Source: Eutreptiella sp. 'Long Island Sound 2002' (taxonomy: Eukaryota; Euglenozoa; Euglenophyceae; Eutreptiales; Eutreptiaceae). Taken from it: 64,000 nucleotides of DNA. Below the pieces are notes generated by a model, which had not been told where the DNA came from, did not search any database, and saw nothing but the letters and a program-made list of their open reading frames with translations. Position 1 is the stretch's first letter, and every line of letters begins with the position of its first letter. Made by a program: the position numbers and the translations under genes. Positions 44,590-55,459 of the stretch are shown here, piece by piece. The stretch is from the NCBI GenBank assembly GCA_964036045.1, contig OZ038401.1, positions 34,572,910-34,636,909 on the forward strand. The letters are read 5' to 3'.

Positions 44590-47500
44590 GCGAAAACATT
44601 GGACAATAGCAAAAGCAGGTTGTGAGGACAGCCCATTCTACCAGATGCTGAACCGCACTGGAATCCACGAATGGACTATTGCTCCACTGCAGGGAACAAC
44701 CTTCGGAGTGAAAGCAAGTTATTTGCAGCGTGCATGGTGGTTTAAATGGCGTAGGTGGGCGTTGAATGCCTGTGCACTTGCAATTCCAAGCGACACAAAT
44801 ATAAACCCGCCACCGCCACAACACACCAAACGCTTGGGCAGGGGTATGCGGCCGCCAAATCGCTGGCGGCACTGGCGGGGAAAGTTCGTCTGGCGCCGGC
44901 GGGGAAATTTCCCATAATTCCTAAAGGCTATATTGGGCTTGTTGAACAGCTGCTGGCGGGATGATTGGGATTGGTGGAATTATGGAGAATTATGGGGAAT
45001 TATGGGGAATTATGGGGGAATTATGGGGAATTATGGGGGAATTATGGGGGAATTATGGGGAATTTGGGTGGAATTATGGGGAATTATGGGGAATCATGGG
45101 GAATTATGGGGAATTATGGGGGAATTACCCGTGCAAAGGAGAGTGCCGAGTGGCCACCAGACTTTTAAGACTTGAAAAACAATGATGCAGCGTGATTATG
45201 TTCCACAGCGTCCTCACGTGCATGTGCATTGTGCTTGCCTTTGTTTCTCCAATCCAACCCATTAGGAATCAAGCAGGCCACCGGGAATGAAGAACAAACC
45301 AGCAGGGATCAACAACAGGCCACCAGGAATCAAGACTAGCAAGAATTAACAGCAACCGGGGAAAAGTCAAAAGCAACACATCAAGAATCAACAGCAAGCC
45401 ACCAGGAATCAAGAACGAACCAGCAGGAATGAACAGCGAGCCACCAGGAATCAAGAATAGACCAGCAGGGATCACCAGCAACTGGTCAACACATCAGGAA
45501 TCAACAGAAAGCGATCAGGAAGCATCAAAAGCAAGCCATCGGGAACAAACAGCGACACATCAAGAATCAAAACCAAGCCACAATTCCCCCATAATTCCCC
45601 TAAATTCCCCATAATTACCCATAATTCACCCATAATTCCCCATAATACCCCATAATTCCCCATAATTCCCCCATAATTCCCCATAATCCCCCCATAATTC
45701 CCCATAATTCCCCATAATTCCCCCATAATCCCCCATAATTCCCCCATAATTCCCCATAATTTCCCATAATTCCACCCAAATTCCACCCAAATTCCCCATA
45801 ATTCCCCATAATTCCCCATAATTCCACATAATTCCCCATAATTCCCCATAATTCCCCATAATTCCCATAATTCCAGTCGTCTGGCGGGGAGCCGTCGCCT
45901 GGCGCTGGCGGGCGCATACCCATGCTTGGGTACCGTACTGCGCCGTCTGCATACAGCACGCATCGATCGTGACTTTGCACAAGTACACTTTTTACAAAAG
46001 GAGGTGGCTACCATCAGTGCAGACTTGAATACACCGTACCTTCCCGCCTCTGTGATAAAAGTTCCTGACCTCATTGGAGAGCAAAAGGGTGCTGTAAACT
46101 CCCTGATTCGTACAATGATCAAAAGTGTACTAGTGCCCAGGTGGCAGCATGAGGCAATCCGAGCCGCCATCAGAGTAGTACGCACAGTGCCCAATACCCT
46201 ACGGAAAATAGTAGAGAAGGAAGAGAACACTGTTTCCCGCTCCACATCCAGACCAGAATGCCGTTGTACTACTGAGAACACACATATTTGGGAAGCGGTG
46301 GGAACAATAACCATGATAGAAGGTCACTAGGCCATAGTGCCTGTTACCATATACCATCAGTGGGCTGTTTTACGTTCTGCAGACCCCATCATCACGGACC
46401 ACAACAGTTCACGGGTTGCAGCGACTTGTGCCCACTTTGCACACTGTGGTCCCCACCTTGTCCGGCACCCTCCCACACAGCCTGTTTGACGAGGACGGCT
46501 CTGCACTTATGTCCATTCAGCATTTAGTATAGCAGCTTTGTACTGTAGCATACATACACATTGAAGATAAGCACAGCTCTGTCCCGTGGGCCTGGGACCA
46601 GCATGTGAAGTTTGCACAAGGTGAGGGATACAGTGCTATGGATAGCACCCCAGAAGAGGTATGCACTCATATACAGAAGTGTGTCAGACAACGACATTGA
46701 AAGCCAGGTATCCACCCCCGAGTGGCACTAATGTATTTGCTTGGGAAAGCAAAAAGCCTGTGTTTGCCGGCAATCCTTTGGCGTCTCCATGCTACAGTCA
46801 TTGGGCCATTCGTCGGCCGGCACACACTGCGAATTGCGGCGCGAGCTTTTACCTGTTTTCTGCGATGCCTGTGTGAAGAAATCACCGCCTCTATATTAGT
46901 CCTCCGTGTTATGGATATCGCCCCCTGGGTACAGCACCTAAGTCACTGGGATGCAACTTGTATGGGTGAAGCAGATTGCAAAGAGCAGTTCTATAGAATA
47001 CAACCGGCTACTATAGTGCAGGATTTGCGTGATGCTTCCCAGTTTTTCTACCAGAAGAAACACTGGAGAGACAGCAGCATTATATGGAGTGTACATCGCG
47101 ACTCAAAAGCCTTGGATAGGGTTGGGAAAGCTGCATCTGCTTCGTTCTGGCACTTTTTGCACGAGGAACGAATTAGTATAGCGAATGTTTCTTTGACGGA
47201 GGACAACTTTGTGTGGTCATCTGGATCACTGTGGTAACGTACTGACGCCATCCCTATGGGTGGTTCCTTTAGCGCGCAGTGTGCACACCTGCACAGCATG
47301 TGGGGTCTGAAAGTACAGGTTGAAGCTATGAAACAGTTTGGAAAGTTAGTCCAAGTAACACCCGTGCCACTTTGGTTGACCCCGGCAGGTAACATAGTCT
47401 CATCGTCCCAGCTTAGAGACAATGTAAATGTTGCTGCAAAAGGCCCCTCTGCACAGATGGAGATGTCCAGAGTCTGCTACACACTGGGTGAATGTTGGGG

Positions 47501-47971
47501 ATTGCCAATTCTCTCTGACTGCTTGAGCAAGGGTGAGACATGTGTCGGGAACAACAGGTGTCCATCCCTTTGAATTTTTGGCTTGACCATCCATCTGCAC
47601 CAAGCAGTGTATGTTACTCAACCCCGTCTGCATTGACTGACAGTTGGCAGCTCAAATGGGGCCCAAGCCTGCAGAGCCCATGGGCAATGTGTTCAGCATC
47701 CCCGGGGAACATTTTCACAGGGTCCCTAATTAATGGCATGCCTTTTCATTATTCTTGGGCCTGTTTCCTGTTGAGCATCTCAACATGGCTACAAGTAGCT
47801 GTACTGTGCCAACACCCTGTGGCCACAGTGTTACGTGCTATGAAAATTGCATTTCATAAATACTATGCTAGGTCCCCGTGGTGTGTTGACGCTTCAATCA
47901 GTTGGGCTGTGTTGCAATGCAGGCACTCGCCTACCACGCCACATGACAGTGCCAGCCTACTGCGGAGTTAG
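44590..47971 (+). pseudogene. Decayed copy 2 of the RT-like element, split by a hAT-like insertion
   Basis: Segments in order: RAWWFKWRRWALNACALAIP and QHTKRLG up to 44,839; then, after the inserted element (44,840-45,923), TVLRRLHTARIDRDFAQVHF in the same frame; MYLLGKAKSLCLPAILWRLH (about 46,725); motif A ADCKEQFYRIQP (46,971-47,006); WRDSSIIWSVHRDSKALDRV; motif B AIPMGGSFSAQCAHLHSMWG (about 47,246-47,305); motif C SQLRDNVNVA (about 47,407-47,436); and a C-terminal stretch MKIAFHKYYARSPWCVD near 47,840. In-frame TGA and TAA occur, so it is inactive. Copy 1 at 30.4-32.4 kb shows the same motif C variant (RDN). Confidence 0.65.
44840..45923. mobile_element. hAT-like non-autonomous element with inverted 10-mer arrays (copy 2)
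   Basis: Ends AGGGGTATGCGGCCGCCA on the left and, inverted, ATGGGTATGCGCCCGCCA on the right. Flanking 8-mers are GCTTGGGC (44,832-44,839) and GCTTGGGT (45,924-45,931). The left internal array is GGGGAATTAT units (about 44,975-45,125) and the right one is inverted ATTCCCCATA units (about 45,580-45,872). Between them lies a degenerate ~36-bp array of AATCAAGAAC..CACCAGGAATC type (about 45,265-45,580). It shares its left subterminal sequence AAATTTCCCATAATTCCTAA with copy 1. Confidence 0.85.
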
Positions 47972-48599
47972 TTAACACGTGAGGCGCATTGGAGAGATGA
48001 CAGATATGCACCATGGCATATTCCAAACACAGGCCCCTGTACTGATTTCTGTGCACCATGGAGCTGTGATTATGTTGTCCTACAGTACCTGTGATACACC
48101 AAAGCAGTGGTGCTATATGCTGGGGGGAGGGGGGTTCTGTTTTGAGCTGAATGTCATTCAGTAGTTACCGCATGATATTGTTTGGAAGGGATTCTGATTG
48201 CTTGGTTGTGTAGTCAGCTTGGCGGCTGAAATCCCGCTGCGGCGCACAGGGTTGAATACTTCTCAGTAGAGCCAGAGTGCCTGCTTGTTGTGAGTGCATT
48301 CGTAAGATAGAGGCGCAGTGTCACCGGACACTGTGTTCTCTGTAGGTCGCGCTGCATGAAGGCCAACCACACCCCAGTACCTGGTGAGTGGATCGCACCC
48401 TGCTGCAACTCTCTTGCCCGACCGAAAGGCGCCTATGGTACCACTGATGAGGATTTTGTTTTGCTGAGCTTGTGTGTCTGTTTGTCAACCACACAACCGC
48501 GTAAACCCACAAGACTCCGTACGGGGGGGGGGGGGGGCAGCGGAGCAAGTCCTTGCTGCATAACCCCCTCGCTTAGCCCGTCGCACATTGTCCAGGACT
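47972..48599. other. Spacer between RT-like relic and LINE 3' end
   Basis: No gene recognised. Part is probably LINE 3' UTR (minus strand). A run of 13 G lies at about 48,524-48,537. Confidence 0.5.
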
Positions 48600-50230
48600 T
48601 TAATCGGCCTTTGCCCTGTTGGAAAGTACATCCAGGGCCATTTTCAGCACTTGGCCCCTGGTGCGTAGAGGCAAGGTGACCCCCCGCAGCCAGTGGTCGC
48701 TGGGGGCCGGGAGTGCCCGTGCCGCGTGGGCCTCGAAGTCCAGGGCCAGCTCCACGTATGTCACATGGCCCTGCCCCGGCAGCCACCGCAGTCGGCTAGC
48801 CCAGTGCAGGAGCGCCATCGCAAAGGATGCCTCCCACGGCCACCCTGGCGGTGGGCCGGCGCGCAACGCCAGCGGCGCCGCTGGTGGCGCCGGGGGGTGT
48901 GGGCCCGCGCCCAGCTGCCCCCATGGGTAGCCCCGGCGCGCATCGGGAGGGCGTCTGCGCGCAATCGCAAAGACCGAGGGGCCCGCGCCCGGGTCTCGTC
49001 GTGCCCCGACTTCCGCTCCCATGCGCGCCGATAGCACCGCCAGATACATGCCATAGAGGCGGTACATGAGCCGTCCCGCCTGATCCGTCTCCTCCGGCCG
49101 CACCAACGCCGCCGGCAACAGGCCCGTCGCCCGTAGGCATACCGGCCACGCCGACGGGAGGGCCAGCGCCGGCAAAAGCGCCGCCTCAGCCTGCACCAGC
49201 GCGAGCGAGGCGGCCCGCTGCGTATGCCACTGCGGGCAGTCCCATAGGAGATGGACCTCCGTCTCCGGGGGGCCCCCGCAGTAGGGGCAACCCGCCAAAT
49301 CCGAAATTCGATGCTTGCTGACCCGCGCTCCGGTCCACGTCGCCCCGGCTTGCAGTGCCCGCAGTAGTGAGCGCTCCGTCTCCGAGCTGGCGACCGTCAT
49401 GCCCTGGGCGCAGGCGGGCCTGCGCACCTCCGCCCCTAGCCCCCCAAAGGTGGCCGGTCGGCGCCGCTCCAGTGCCGCCAGTGCGGTGTATCTCTGCGAC
49501 TGCCGCACCCGGTGGCAAACATCGCCCCAATCCCCCAGGACCAGGTGTAGCTGTTCACGCTGCCCCGGCACGCGCCACACCCACCAGCCGTGCACTGCCT
49601 CCCAGCGCAGCTGCCGGACCGACTGCAAGGCCCTGCCTACTGGCCCTGTGTCCGGCGGGCGGTCGGTTTCCTCCCATATAGCCTGGACCAGCACCTGTCC
49701 GGCCCCTGGCACGCGTGCCTGGCGGGCCAGCCACAGTACCCTCGAATACTGGAGGCGCCACGCCGGTGAGACCCGGTGCCCCGGTGTCAGGACGGCCCAC
49801 AACACCTCCTTCGCGCGTGAGGTGCGTGTAGGACCCCACAGGGCGCGGACGGCGGCCAGCTCTAGCCGCGCCACATCCCGGGAGCCGACGTCCGCTAGCT
49901 CCACTCCATACATCGCCTTGGCGAGGGCCAGCGTCCCAATGGCCACCTCCCGCATGCGGAACGTCGGCAGGCATCCTACGCGCCGCAAAATGGCGGTCCC
50001 GCGCACGAATCGCTCTTGGAGCACCGGTCCGGTGCCCCTTTCTGGATCCAGGCGTACCCCCACCCCGAGCTGCTTGAACTCCCGGGCCAACGGGATCGGC
50101 ACTCCATGCAGGGTGACCGGACGCGCTAGCTGGTCGCTTATCCGCCATGAGCTGGACTTCGCGGCGTTGGCGTTCTGTCCGGTGTCCGCCAGCCCCTGCC
50201 GTGCGGTCCACGACCGCTTGCGAGTCGGGG
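48600..50230 (-). pseudogene. LINE C-terminal region with CCHC-type finger
   Basis: Continues the RT in a shifted frame from about 50.2 kb: DTGQNANAAKSSSW, VTLHGVPIPLAREFKQLGVG, the thumb-like helices, then CPYCGGPPETEVHLLWDCPQW (C-x2-C-x8-H-x4-C), a finger common at the end of LINE RTs. It ends VTYVELALDFEAH ... LPLRTRGQVLKMALDVLSNR with TAA at 48,600. GC-rich, with strong antisense ORFs that are shadows. Confidence 0.82.
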
Positions 50231-51486
50231 ACCCCTTGCGCCCCGGGCCGGGGCTCGAGCGTGATGGCCTGTGTGTCGTCCGCATACCCCAAGGCGCATA
50301 GGTCCTCGCGCCCCGGGCCCTGCGCCCGCAGGCGCGGCGGGGGGGGCAGCTGCCCTGGCGCTGCCCGGGGCTGTTCGAGCAGCGGCGGGAGCGTGGCGGT
50401 GGTCACGACGACGTGGCTCCTCATGGTGTCAATCTCCATCTTCCACACTGTGGTGAGGAGATTGATCAAGATGACACTGAGCGGGCAGCCCTGCAGGATG
50501 CCGTTGGTGGCCTGCCACCACGCCCCCAGCGCCCCCGCCAGGCGAAACGCCCGTCGGAGCTGCCGATACATGGCCGCCAGGGCGCGCAGCACCCCGTCGT
50601 CCATGCCCAACTCGCGGGCGATCCGCAGAACCACCGCTTGTCGGATGAGGTCAAAGCACTTGACATAGTCAAGGCTCAGCCCCTCCAGCCGCCATCCCTT
50701 GAGCCGGGCCAGCTCTAGGAGGACGTGGGTGACCGTGGCCGCATCCGCGGCCCCCCGCGCCAGGCGGAACCCGTAGGCCCGCGGATGGACCCATGCCTCC
50801 TGCCACCGCATCACTTCCCACAGACGTGTCCCCGCCCATAGTCTGTAAACCATGGAGAGGACCGTCAGCGGGCGTGTGCCCAATGGCCCCTCCTCCCCCG
50901 GCTTGGGGACGAGGGAGGTGTACCCCTGGGCCAGTAAGGCGGGCCACTGGCGCATCTCCTCAATAAGTGCGAGGAGCTGTGCCAACCATTGCAGCACCCG
51001 GTCCGGGAGCGCCCGCAGGTCCTGCAGACTCCACCCGTCCAGGCCCATGGCCGATGGGCGCATGGCCATGAGGCGTCGCCTGAGATACGGCCCTGTCAGC
51101 TGCTTGGCCAACATGGGCACCCGATGCAGCAGGTGCCCGTACTTTGCCACGAAGGCCTCCGGGCAGGGTTCCGGCCCTTCCGCGTACTTGCGGTTGATGG
51201 GCCCCCACGCCGCGCGGACCAGCTCGTCCATTTCCTGGACATTGGCCGTGGGGGTTCCATCCGGCCGCGCAATAAACACCACCGGCGGCGAGAACCCCTC
51301 CTCCTTGAGCTAGCGGTACACGGCTCCTGGCTTGGTTCCCCATTCGGCCTGCAGCCAGGTCCGCCACGCCTGCACGCGCTCCCGGTCCTCCCGCTGCACC
51401 TGCGTGGCCGCCAGTCTCTTTAGTTGCGCAATGCACTCGTCCAGCGTCGCTGCAGACGGGATCGGCGCCCCCCCGTTGGCTACCGC
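50200..51486 (-). pseudogene. LINE reverse transcriptase core
   Basis: Minus-strand frame. A pre-palm segment (AEWGTKPGAVYR, TAG at 51,310-51,312, LKEEGFSPPVVFIARPDGT) leads to fingers (GLDGWSLQDLRALPDRVLQW; LVPKPGEEGPLGTRPLTVLS). Motif A is LSLDYVKCFD, motif B NGILQGCPLSVILINLL, and motif C LGYADDTQA near 50,270. The catalytic aspartates are all present. A frameshift between about 50.19 and 50.26 kb moves the rest into another frame. The TAG replaces what is probably a tryptophan (YRWLK in related elements, from memory of the family). Confidence 0.85.
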
Positions 51487-53643
51487 CTACGGCGTCAGCG
51501 GAAACCGGGCTAGCTCCGGCATCCGCCACTCATGCAGCCGCTGCACCCGCCGGCGCAGCGCGCACCAGGCGTGGGACGTGCTCTCCCCCCTTCCCCGCAC
51601 CCCGCCGGCCGGCCGTTGTGGGGGGTGCGCCTGCTGCCGCAACGATCGTGCCGCTCCCTGTGCGGCGTGTATGCGGGCCAGCACTGACGTCTTCGGTCCT
51701 CCGCCCGCCCGCAGTTGCTCGGGGCAGTGCCGCACTTCGCGGATCAAGGCCGCCGTGCCCCGCCCCCGTTGCAGGGCCATCGGCGCCACCGGCAGCGGGT
51801 GGTCCTGGTTGACGTCCTCGGGCTGCAGGGCGGGCACCGACAGCGCTAGGAGGGACTCCTCCGCCGCCCACGTCCAGTAGGACCATAGCGCGTCCACCTC
51901 CCGCAACGCTAGCAGCCGGTCCCAATCCGGCTGCAGCGGCGCCGTCAGCCGCTCCTCCAACTCCATCCCCAAGACCGATTCCCTCTTTGGCACCTCCACT
52001 GGGCGGGGGCGCACCGCTCGAACCAAGCGCTGCGCGGCCCGCTCCATGGCCAAGGTGAACACCACCGGGAGGTGTCCCGGGATGCCCGTGCCGGGCAGCG
52101 CCGTGACATCCGTGACCATGGCCGCCACGCGCGGGTCTGCGAGGACCCCGTCTATGCGGGTGCCCGGGTGCACCCCCTGCTTGTGGAAGGAGCACTGCTG
52201 GAGACGCCCTGCGCCCGCGGCAAAGGCTGCGTCCACGTCAATGAGCCGTTGCGTCAGCAAGTGCCCCAGGACCACCGGCGGCACCGCCCCCAGCTCCCCC
52301 AAGGGGAAATTAAAATCCCCGCCGACGACGAACGGGGCGTTCCCCAGCCGCGCAGCGTACTGGAGTACCGAGTCCCACAGCTCCGCATTGAGCTCCGGGT
52401 CGCCCGGCACTCCATAGACGCATAGCACATGCAGCACGGTGCTGCCCATTCGCACGGCGACGCGCACATGCAGGAACCTGGCTGACAGCCACAGGTCCCA
52501 CGCCAGCGGGTCCGCCTGCCTTGCTTTGGGCAGCTTCGCCGCCTCCGCCGCGTGCCCGCCGCGCACGAGCACTGCAACGCCCCCCTCCGGAACGTCCTAG
52601 ATCCCCCGCCCTCGCGTCTCCAGGGCCGCTCCCCAGAACACAATCCACCCCCGCTGGCGCAGCGCCCCCCTGAGTACCCGCTGCCCGGATGCGGACAGCT
52701 TGGTCTCCTGGACCAAGATGACGTCCACGTCCCACGACGTCACTTCGTCCATGTGCAGACGCAGCGACGTCGTGTTTACGATGGCCGTCCGCAGCGGCCC
52801 TGGGTGGGGGTGGACGTCGCCGCTCAGCAGCGTCCGTAGCCCCACGGCGACGTGTGCCCGGTCCACCCGGCCTGCCCCACGCTCCCCAGTGCAGGCCGGG
52901 GCTGGGGCCTGCCCAGACCGAACCCCCGCTCCGGTCCGCGCTGGGGTCTGCTGAGGCTGGACCCCTGCCCTGGCCTGGGTCGGGGCCTGACAAGACTGGG
53001 CCCCAGTATGGGTCAGGGCTGGGGCTGGGCGGAGCTGGAGCTGGAGCTGTACCCCCCTCCCCCACCAGGTCAGTGCCAGGGTCCGTGTCTGGGCCCTGGC
53101 GCAGGTCAGTGCTGGGGCCTGACAAGACTGGACCCCTGTTCCAACCAGAGCAAAACCCTGCCCAGGCTGGATCCCTCTGCTGGCGTGCGCACTGTGATGC
53201 GCCATCAGGGCCTGGCAAGACTGGGCCCTGGCGCTGGTCAGAGCTGCTGGGGCCTGACAAGACTGGACCCCTGCAGAGGGCAGACCCAAACCCTGTACAG
53301 GCTGGATCCCACTACTGGCGTGCGTACGTTGGCGCGCCATCAGGGCCTGGCAAGACTGGGCCTTGGCGCAGTTCAATGCTGGGGCCTGACAAGACTGGAC
53401 CCCAGTACAGGCCAGACCCAGAAACTGTCCAAGCTGGACCCCTCTGCAGGCGTGCGCACACTGGAGCGTCAGCAGGGCCTGACAAGACTGGACCCTGACG
53501 CCCAAAAGGGGGGCCTCTGCTGCCGCCGCCGGCCACATTGGGGCCGGCTGTGCAGCCCACAGCCATAGGTCGCCCAGACCCACCATCTGGATAGCCAGAA
53601 GGGCCAGCATGGCCGGGGTCAGTGGCAGCACCCCCCCCAAGCA
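51487..53643 (-). pseudogene. LINE apurinic-like endonuclease (EN) with repeat-rich linker
   Basis: Directly follows the 2A peptide. The first about 260 codons are a linker rich in VQSCQAP / AQSCQAL repeats. The EN starts at SGDVHPHPGPLRTAIVNTTS, then VDVILVQETKLS (catalytic E), FVVGGDFNFP (D-x-N), PGTRIDGVLAD and GIPGHLPVVF (H of the final motif). TAG codons lie at 52,597-52,599 (after ETRGRGI) and 51,487-51,489 (after RFPLTP). At the first, the relic at 39.45 kb has GAG. No TAA or TGA breaks the frame. Confidence 0.85.
52880..53510. repeat. Intragenic minisatellite in the LINE linker
   Basis: Plus-strand reading shows degenerate repeats of TGGGGCCTGACAAGACTGGA plus CCCC and variants at 24-60 bp intervals. 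In the LINE frame it encodes recurring SCQAP and SCQAL. Long plus-strand ORFs here (KTGPLQR...) are antisense artefacts. Confidence 0.75.
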
Positions 53644-53682
53644 GGGTCCCGGGTTAGGCTCCACGTCCCCGCACTCCAGCAG
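53644..53682 (-). other. 2A-type ribosome-skipping peptide in LINE
   Basis: The minus frame reads LLECGDVEPNPGP; codons for DVEPNPGP are 53,667-53,644. This matches the 2A consensus D-V/I-E-x-N-P-G-P, which causes the ribosome to skip the final G-P bond so that two proteins come from one frame. Here it would separate ORF1p from the EN-RT. A second, degenerate version (GDVHPHPGP) precedes the EN. Confidence 0.8.
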
Positions 53683-53748
53683 GGCCTTGCCCGTGCCCCC
53701 TTGGGTGAGCGACGGCCGAAGGGGCCACGGGGTCCAGGCCCGCGGTGT

Positions 53749-54734
53749 TCACCCCCCCCCCCCCAAGCGGGGCACAAGCACAAACAGGAGGTCTGTGCGC
53801 TGCGCGAGGGCAGCGTCGTCGACTCCCACCATAGGCGCTGCCCCCGCCGCAGCGGCATCTCCTCCGTCACCCCCCTCCTGTCCCGACGCCTCCGAGGGGG
53901 GAGGGGGACCCTGCACCCTGTGGAACTTTCCGAGGCGTTGGACTCGCTTGGGGGGGCGCTGCACCCCCCTGACCTCCCACACCCGATCGCGGCCCCGGGA
54001 GTCTGATGAGGGTATCCAGACCCCTGGCCAGCCCTCTGGGACCCCTGTCAGTGTGAGGTCCCAGGGCGAGCAAACCCCGAGTGCGGGAGGTGCTCGCACC
54101 GGACTATGCGAACGTCCCCCGCGTCCCCCCCGAATACCTTCGGAAGCTCTTGCCGAAAAGCCGCCCAGCCATCCTCGGGCAGCCCATAGTGGATGGGGTA
54201 GCCCCCCACCCGCACCACCACCTTTCGCGGGGCTATCTGCGCCCCCAGGAGGTCCCCCACTGCCTGCGCCACACCCTGAGGTACCTGTTGTGCCCCGAAA
54301 AAACGGATCCCCACTCTCCCCTCTTGATCCCCCTGGATTAGCCCCCCGAACTGGCCGCAGATCTGGGGGTCTGAAGACAGCTTGGCCCAAAGATCGGGTA
54401 GGGGGGCCCTGGCTGAGGCTGGAAGGCGCACCCAGAGCATGCCCCCCGGCACCGGCGAATCCCCCCCTTGCATCCAGGGCCTGCAAGTGATCCCTTTGTG
54501 CTTGCCACTGGCCCTGATTACGGCCTGGGCCTGCACGAGGGGGAGCACCACGGACGCCTCGCAGCGCTTCCCCTGCGCGTCCCCCGCCTCCTGCATCGGG
54601 TAGGAGGAGGGGTCGCAGGGGGCAACAAACCCGCGCAGAAAATTCTGGACCGTGGCCCGGGTCCAGCCCCGCGCTCTCCTCTTCTCCCCCTGGCCCAGCA
54701 GGAGCTGAGGATCGAGGGTGATGGCGAGCCGCAC
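53749..54734 (-). pseudogene. LINE ORF1 protein (Gag-like)
   Basis: Minus strand from about 54,734: RLAITLDPQLLLGQGEKRRA, FLRGFVAPCD, KGITCRPWMQGG, LWVRLPAS, GQFGGLIQGD, KVVVRVGGYPIHYGLPEDGW, DVRIVRCEHLPHSG. The length and position fit an ORF1p RNA chaperone, but I see no certain RRM or zinc knuckle. Near 54.07 kb the frame shifts to PWDLTLTGVPEGWPG ... and continues to TGA at 53,749 beside a run of 12 G, beyond which the 2A frame resumes. Confidence 0.6.
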
Positions 54735-54778
54735 CTGAGCCGCATCTGCAGGCAGGGGACCTCCTGCAGGGCAAGGAG

Positions 54779-55459
54779 GTGTGGATGGCGAAGTCTCTCC
54801 TGCCGCTGGGGGGCTTCAGGTGTGTGGGGCGGTCGGCGCGCCCGCTGTTTGCCTGCCCGGCAGCCATGCTGTTTCAAATGAGGCAGCTGGAGGCGCATTG
54901 CCGCGAGCTATGGACGCGGCGCTTGGCGTGGCCGGGAAGGGGAAGGCAGGATATGTTCTTGCTGGATTACCTCCCGCCGGCGGGACCAGGGCGGCAGCCA
55001 CTGCGGCCATTTCAGCGATTGCCGCGCCGGCCGGTGCAGCGCGACCGGCACGGGGCGGGCGACGGGAGCGCGGGGCGCGCGGCGGCGCCGCCGCAGGTGG
55101 CCCTGTGCGCGAGGCACCGGGCCCCGCCTTGTGCCGCCTGCGCGCAGCGCGGAGCGGAGCACTGCTGCCGGCGGGCGCACGAAGGGCACCGCATGGATGC
55201 GGCGCAAGCGCGCGTGGCGGCGCGAGCGTTGCGGGCGTGGCTGCAGCCCGCACCGCCCGCCGGGACCGGGCCGGCGGTGACTTCACAGCCCGTGCGGGAT
55301 CCGCCGCGCGGCCGCAAGCGCCCCCGCTCGCGGTCCTCATCATCGGAGCGAGCGACGCGACGCGACGAGCGCACCCGGCGTCGCGCGTGTGCGCGCGCCA
55401 CCCGGGGGAACCTTCCGACCCCCCCCCTCGCGTCTCGATGGGGGGGGCACACAGCCTGA
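54779..55459 (+). CDS. Cys/His finger protein, B-box-like, 226 aa (uncertain)
   Basis: Plus-strand ORF divergent from the LINE. It contains LFQMRQLEAHCRELWTRRLA, then a Cys/His motif LCARHRAPPCAACAQRGAEH followed by CCRRAHEGH, a helix AQARVAARALRAWLQ, and an arginine/serine-rich basic tail (RGRKRPRSRSSSSERATRRD) that would act as a nuclear signal. The motif recurs at 55,858-55,950 and, on the other strand, at 43.7 kb. High GC makes antisense ORFs equally long, so confidence is limited. It is probably part of another element next to the LINE. Confidence 0.4.
   Translation: MWMAKSLLPLGGFRCVGRSARPLFACPAAMLFQMRQLEAHCRELWTRRLAWPGRGRQDMFLLDYLPPAGPGRQPLRPFQRLPRRPVQRDRHGAGDGSAGRAAAPPQVALCARHRAPPCAACAQRGAEHCCRRAHEGHRMDAAQARVAARALRAWLQPAPPAGTGPAVTSQPVRDPPRGRKRPRSRSSSSERATRRDERTRRRACARATRGNLPTPPLASRWGGHTA

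Larger units (their letters stand above)
48600..54740 (-). mobile_element. Nearly full-length LINE with ORF1 - 2A - endonuclease - RT
   Basis: A minus-strand non-LTR retrotransposon. In order from 54.74 kb downward: ORF1, a 2A-type peptide, an APE-like endonuclease, a reverse transcriptase with all palm motifs, and a C-terminal CCHC-type finger ending in TAA at 48,600. The frame from the 2A peptide into the RT is continuous apart from three TAG codons. Frameshifts occur in ORF1 (about 54.07 kb), at a poly-G run (about 53.75 kb) and in the RT (about 50.2 kb). It replicates by target-primed reverse transcription if intact; this copy is not. Confidence 0.88.

Noticed and set aside
48600-52597. 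Firm claim that TAG is a sense codon in this organism
   Set aside because: LINE relics show W or E at the affected sites and one TGA at a W; RT-like copies have TAA and TGA. Nonsense mutation is enough, so only a check is proposed.
49315-53568. Plus-strand ORFs of 238 and 328 codons over the LINE
   Set aside because: Antisense shadows caused by high GC; the minus strand carries recognisable endonuclease and RT motifs.
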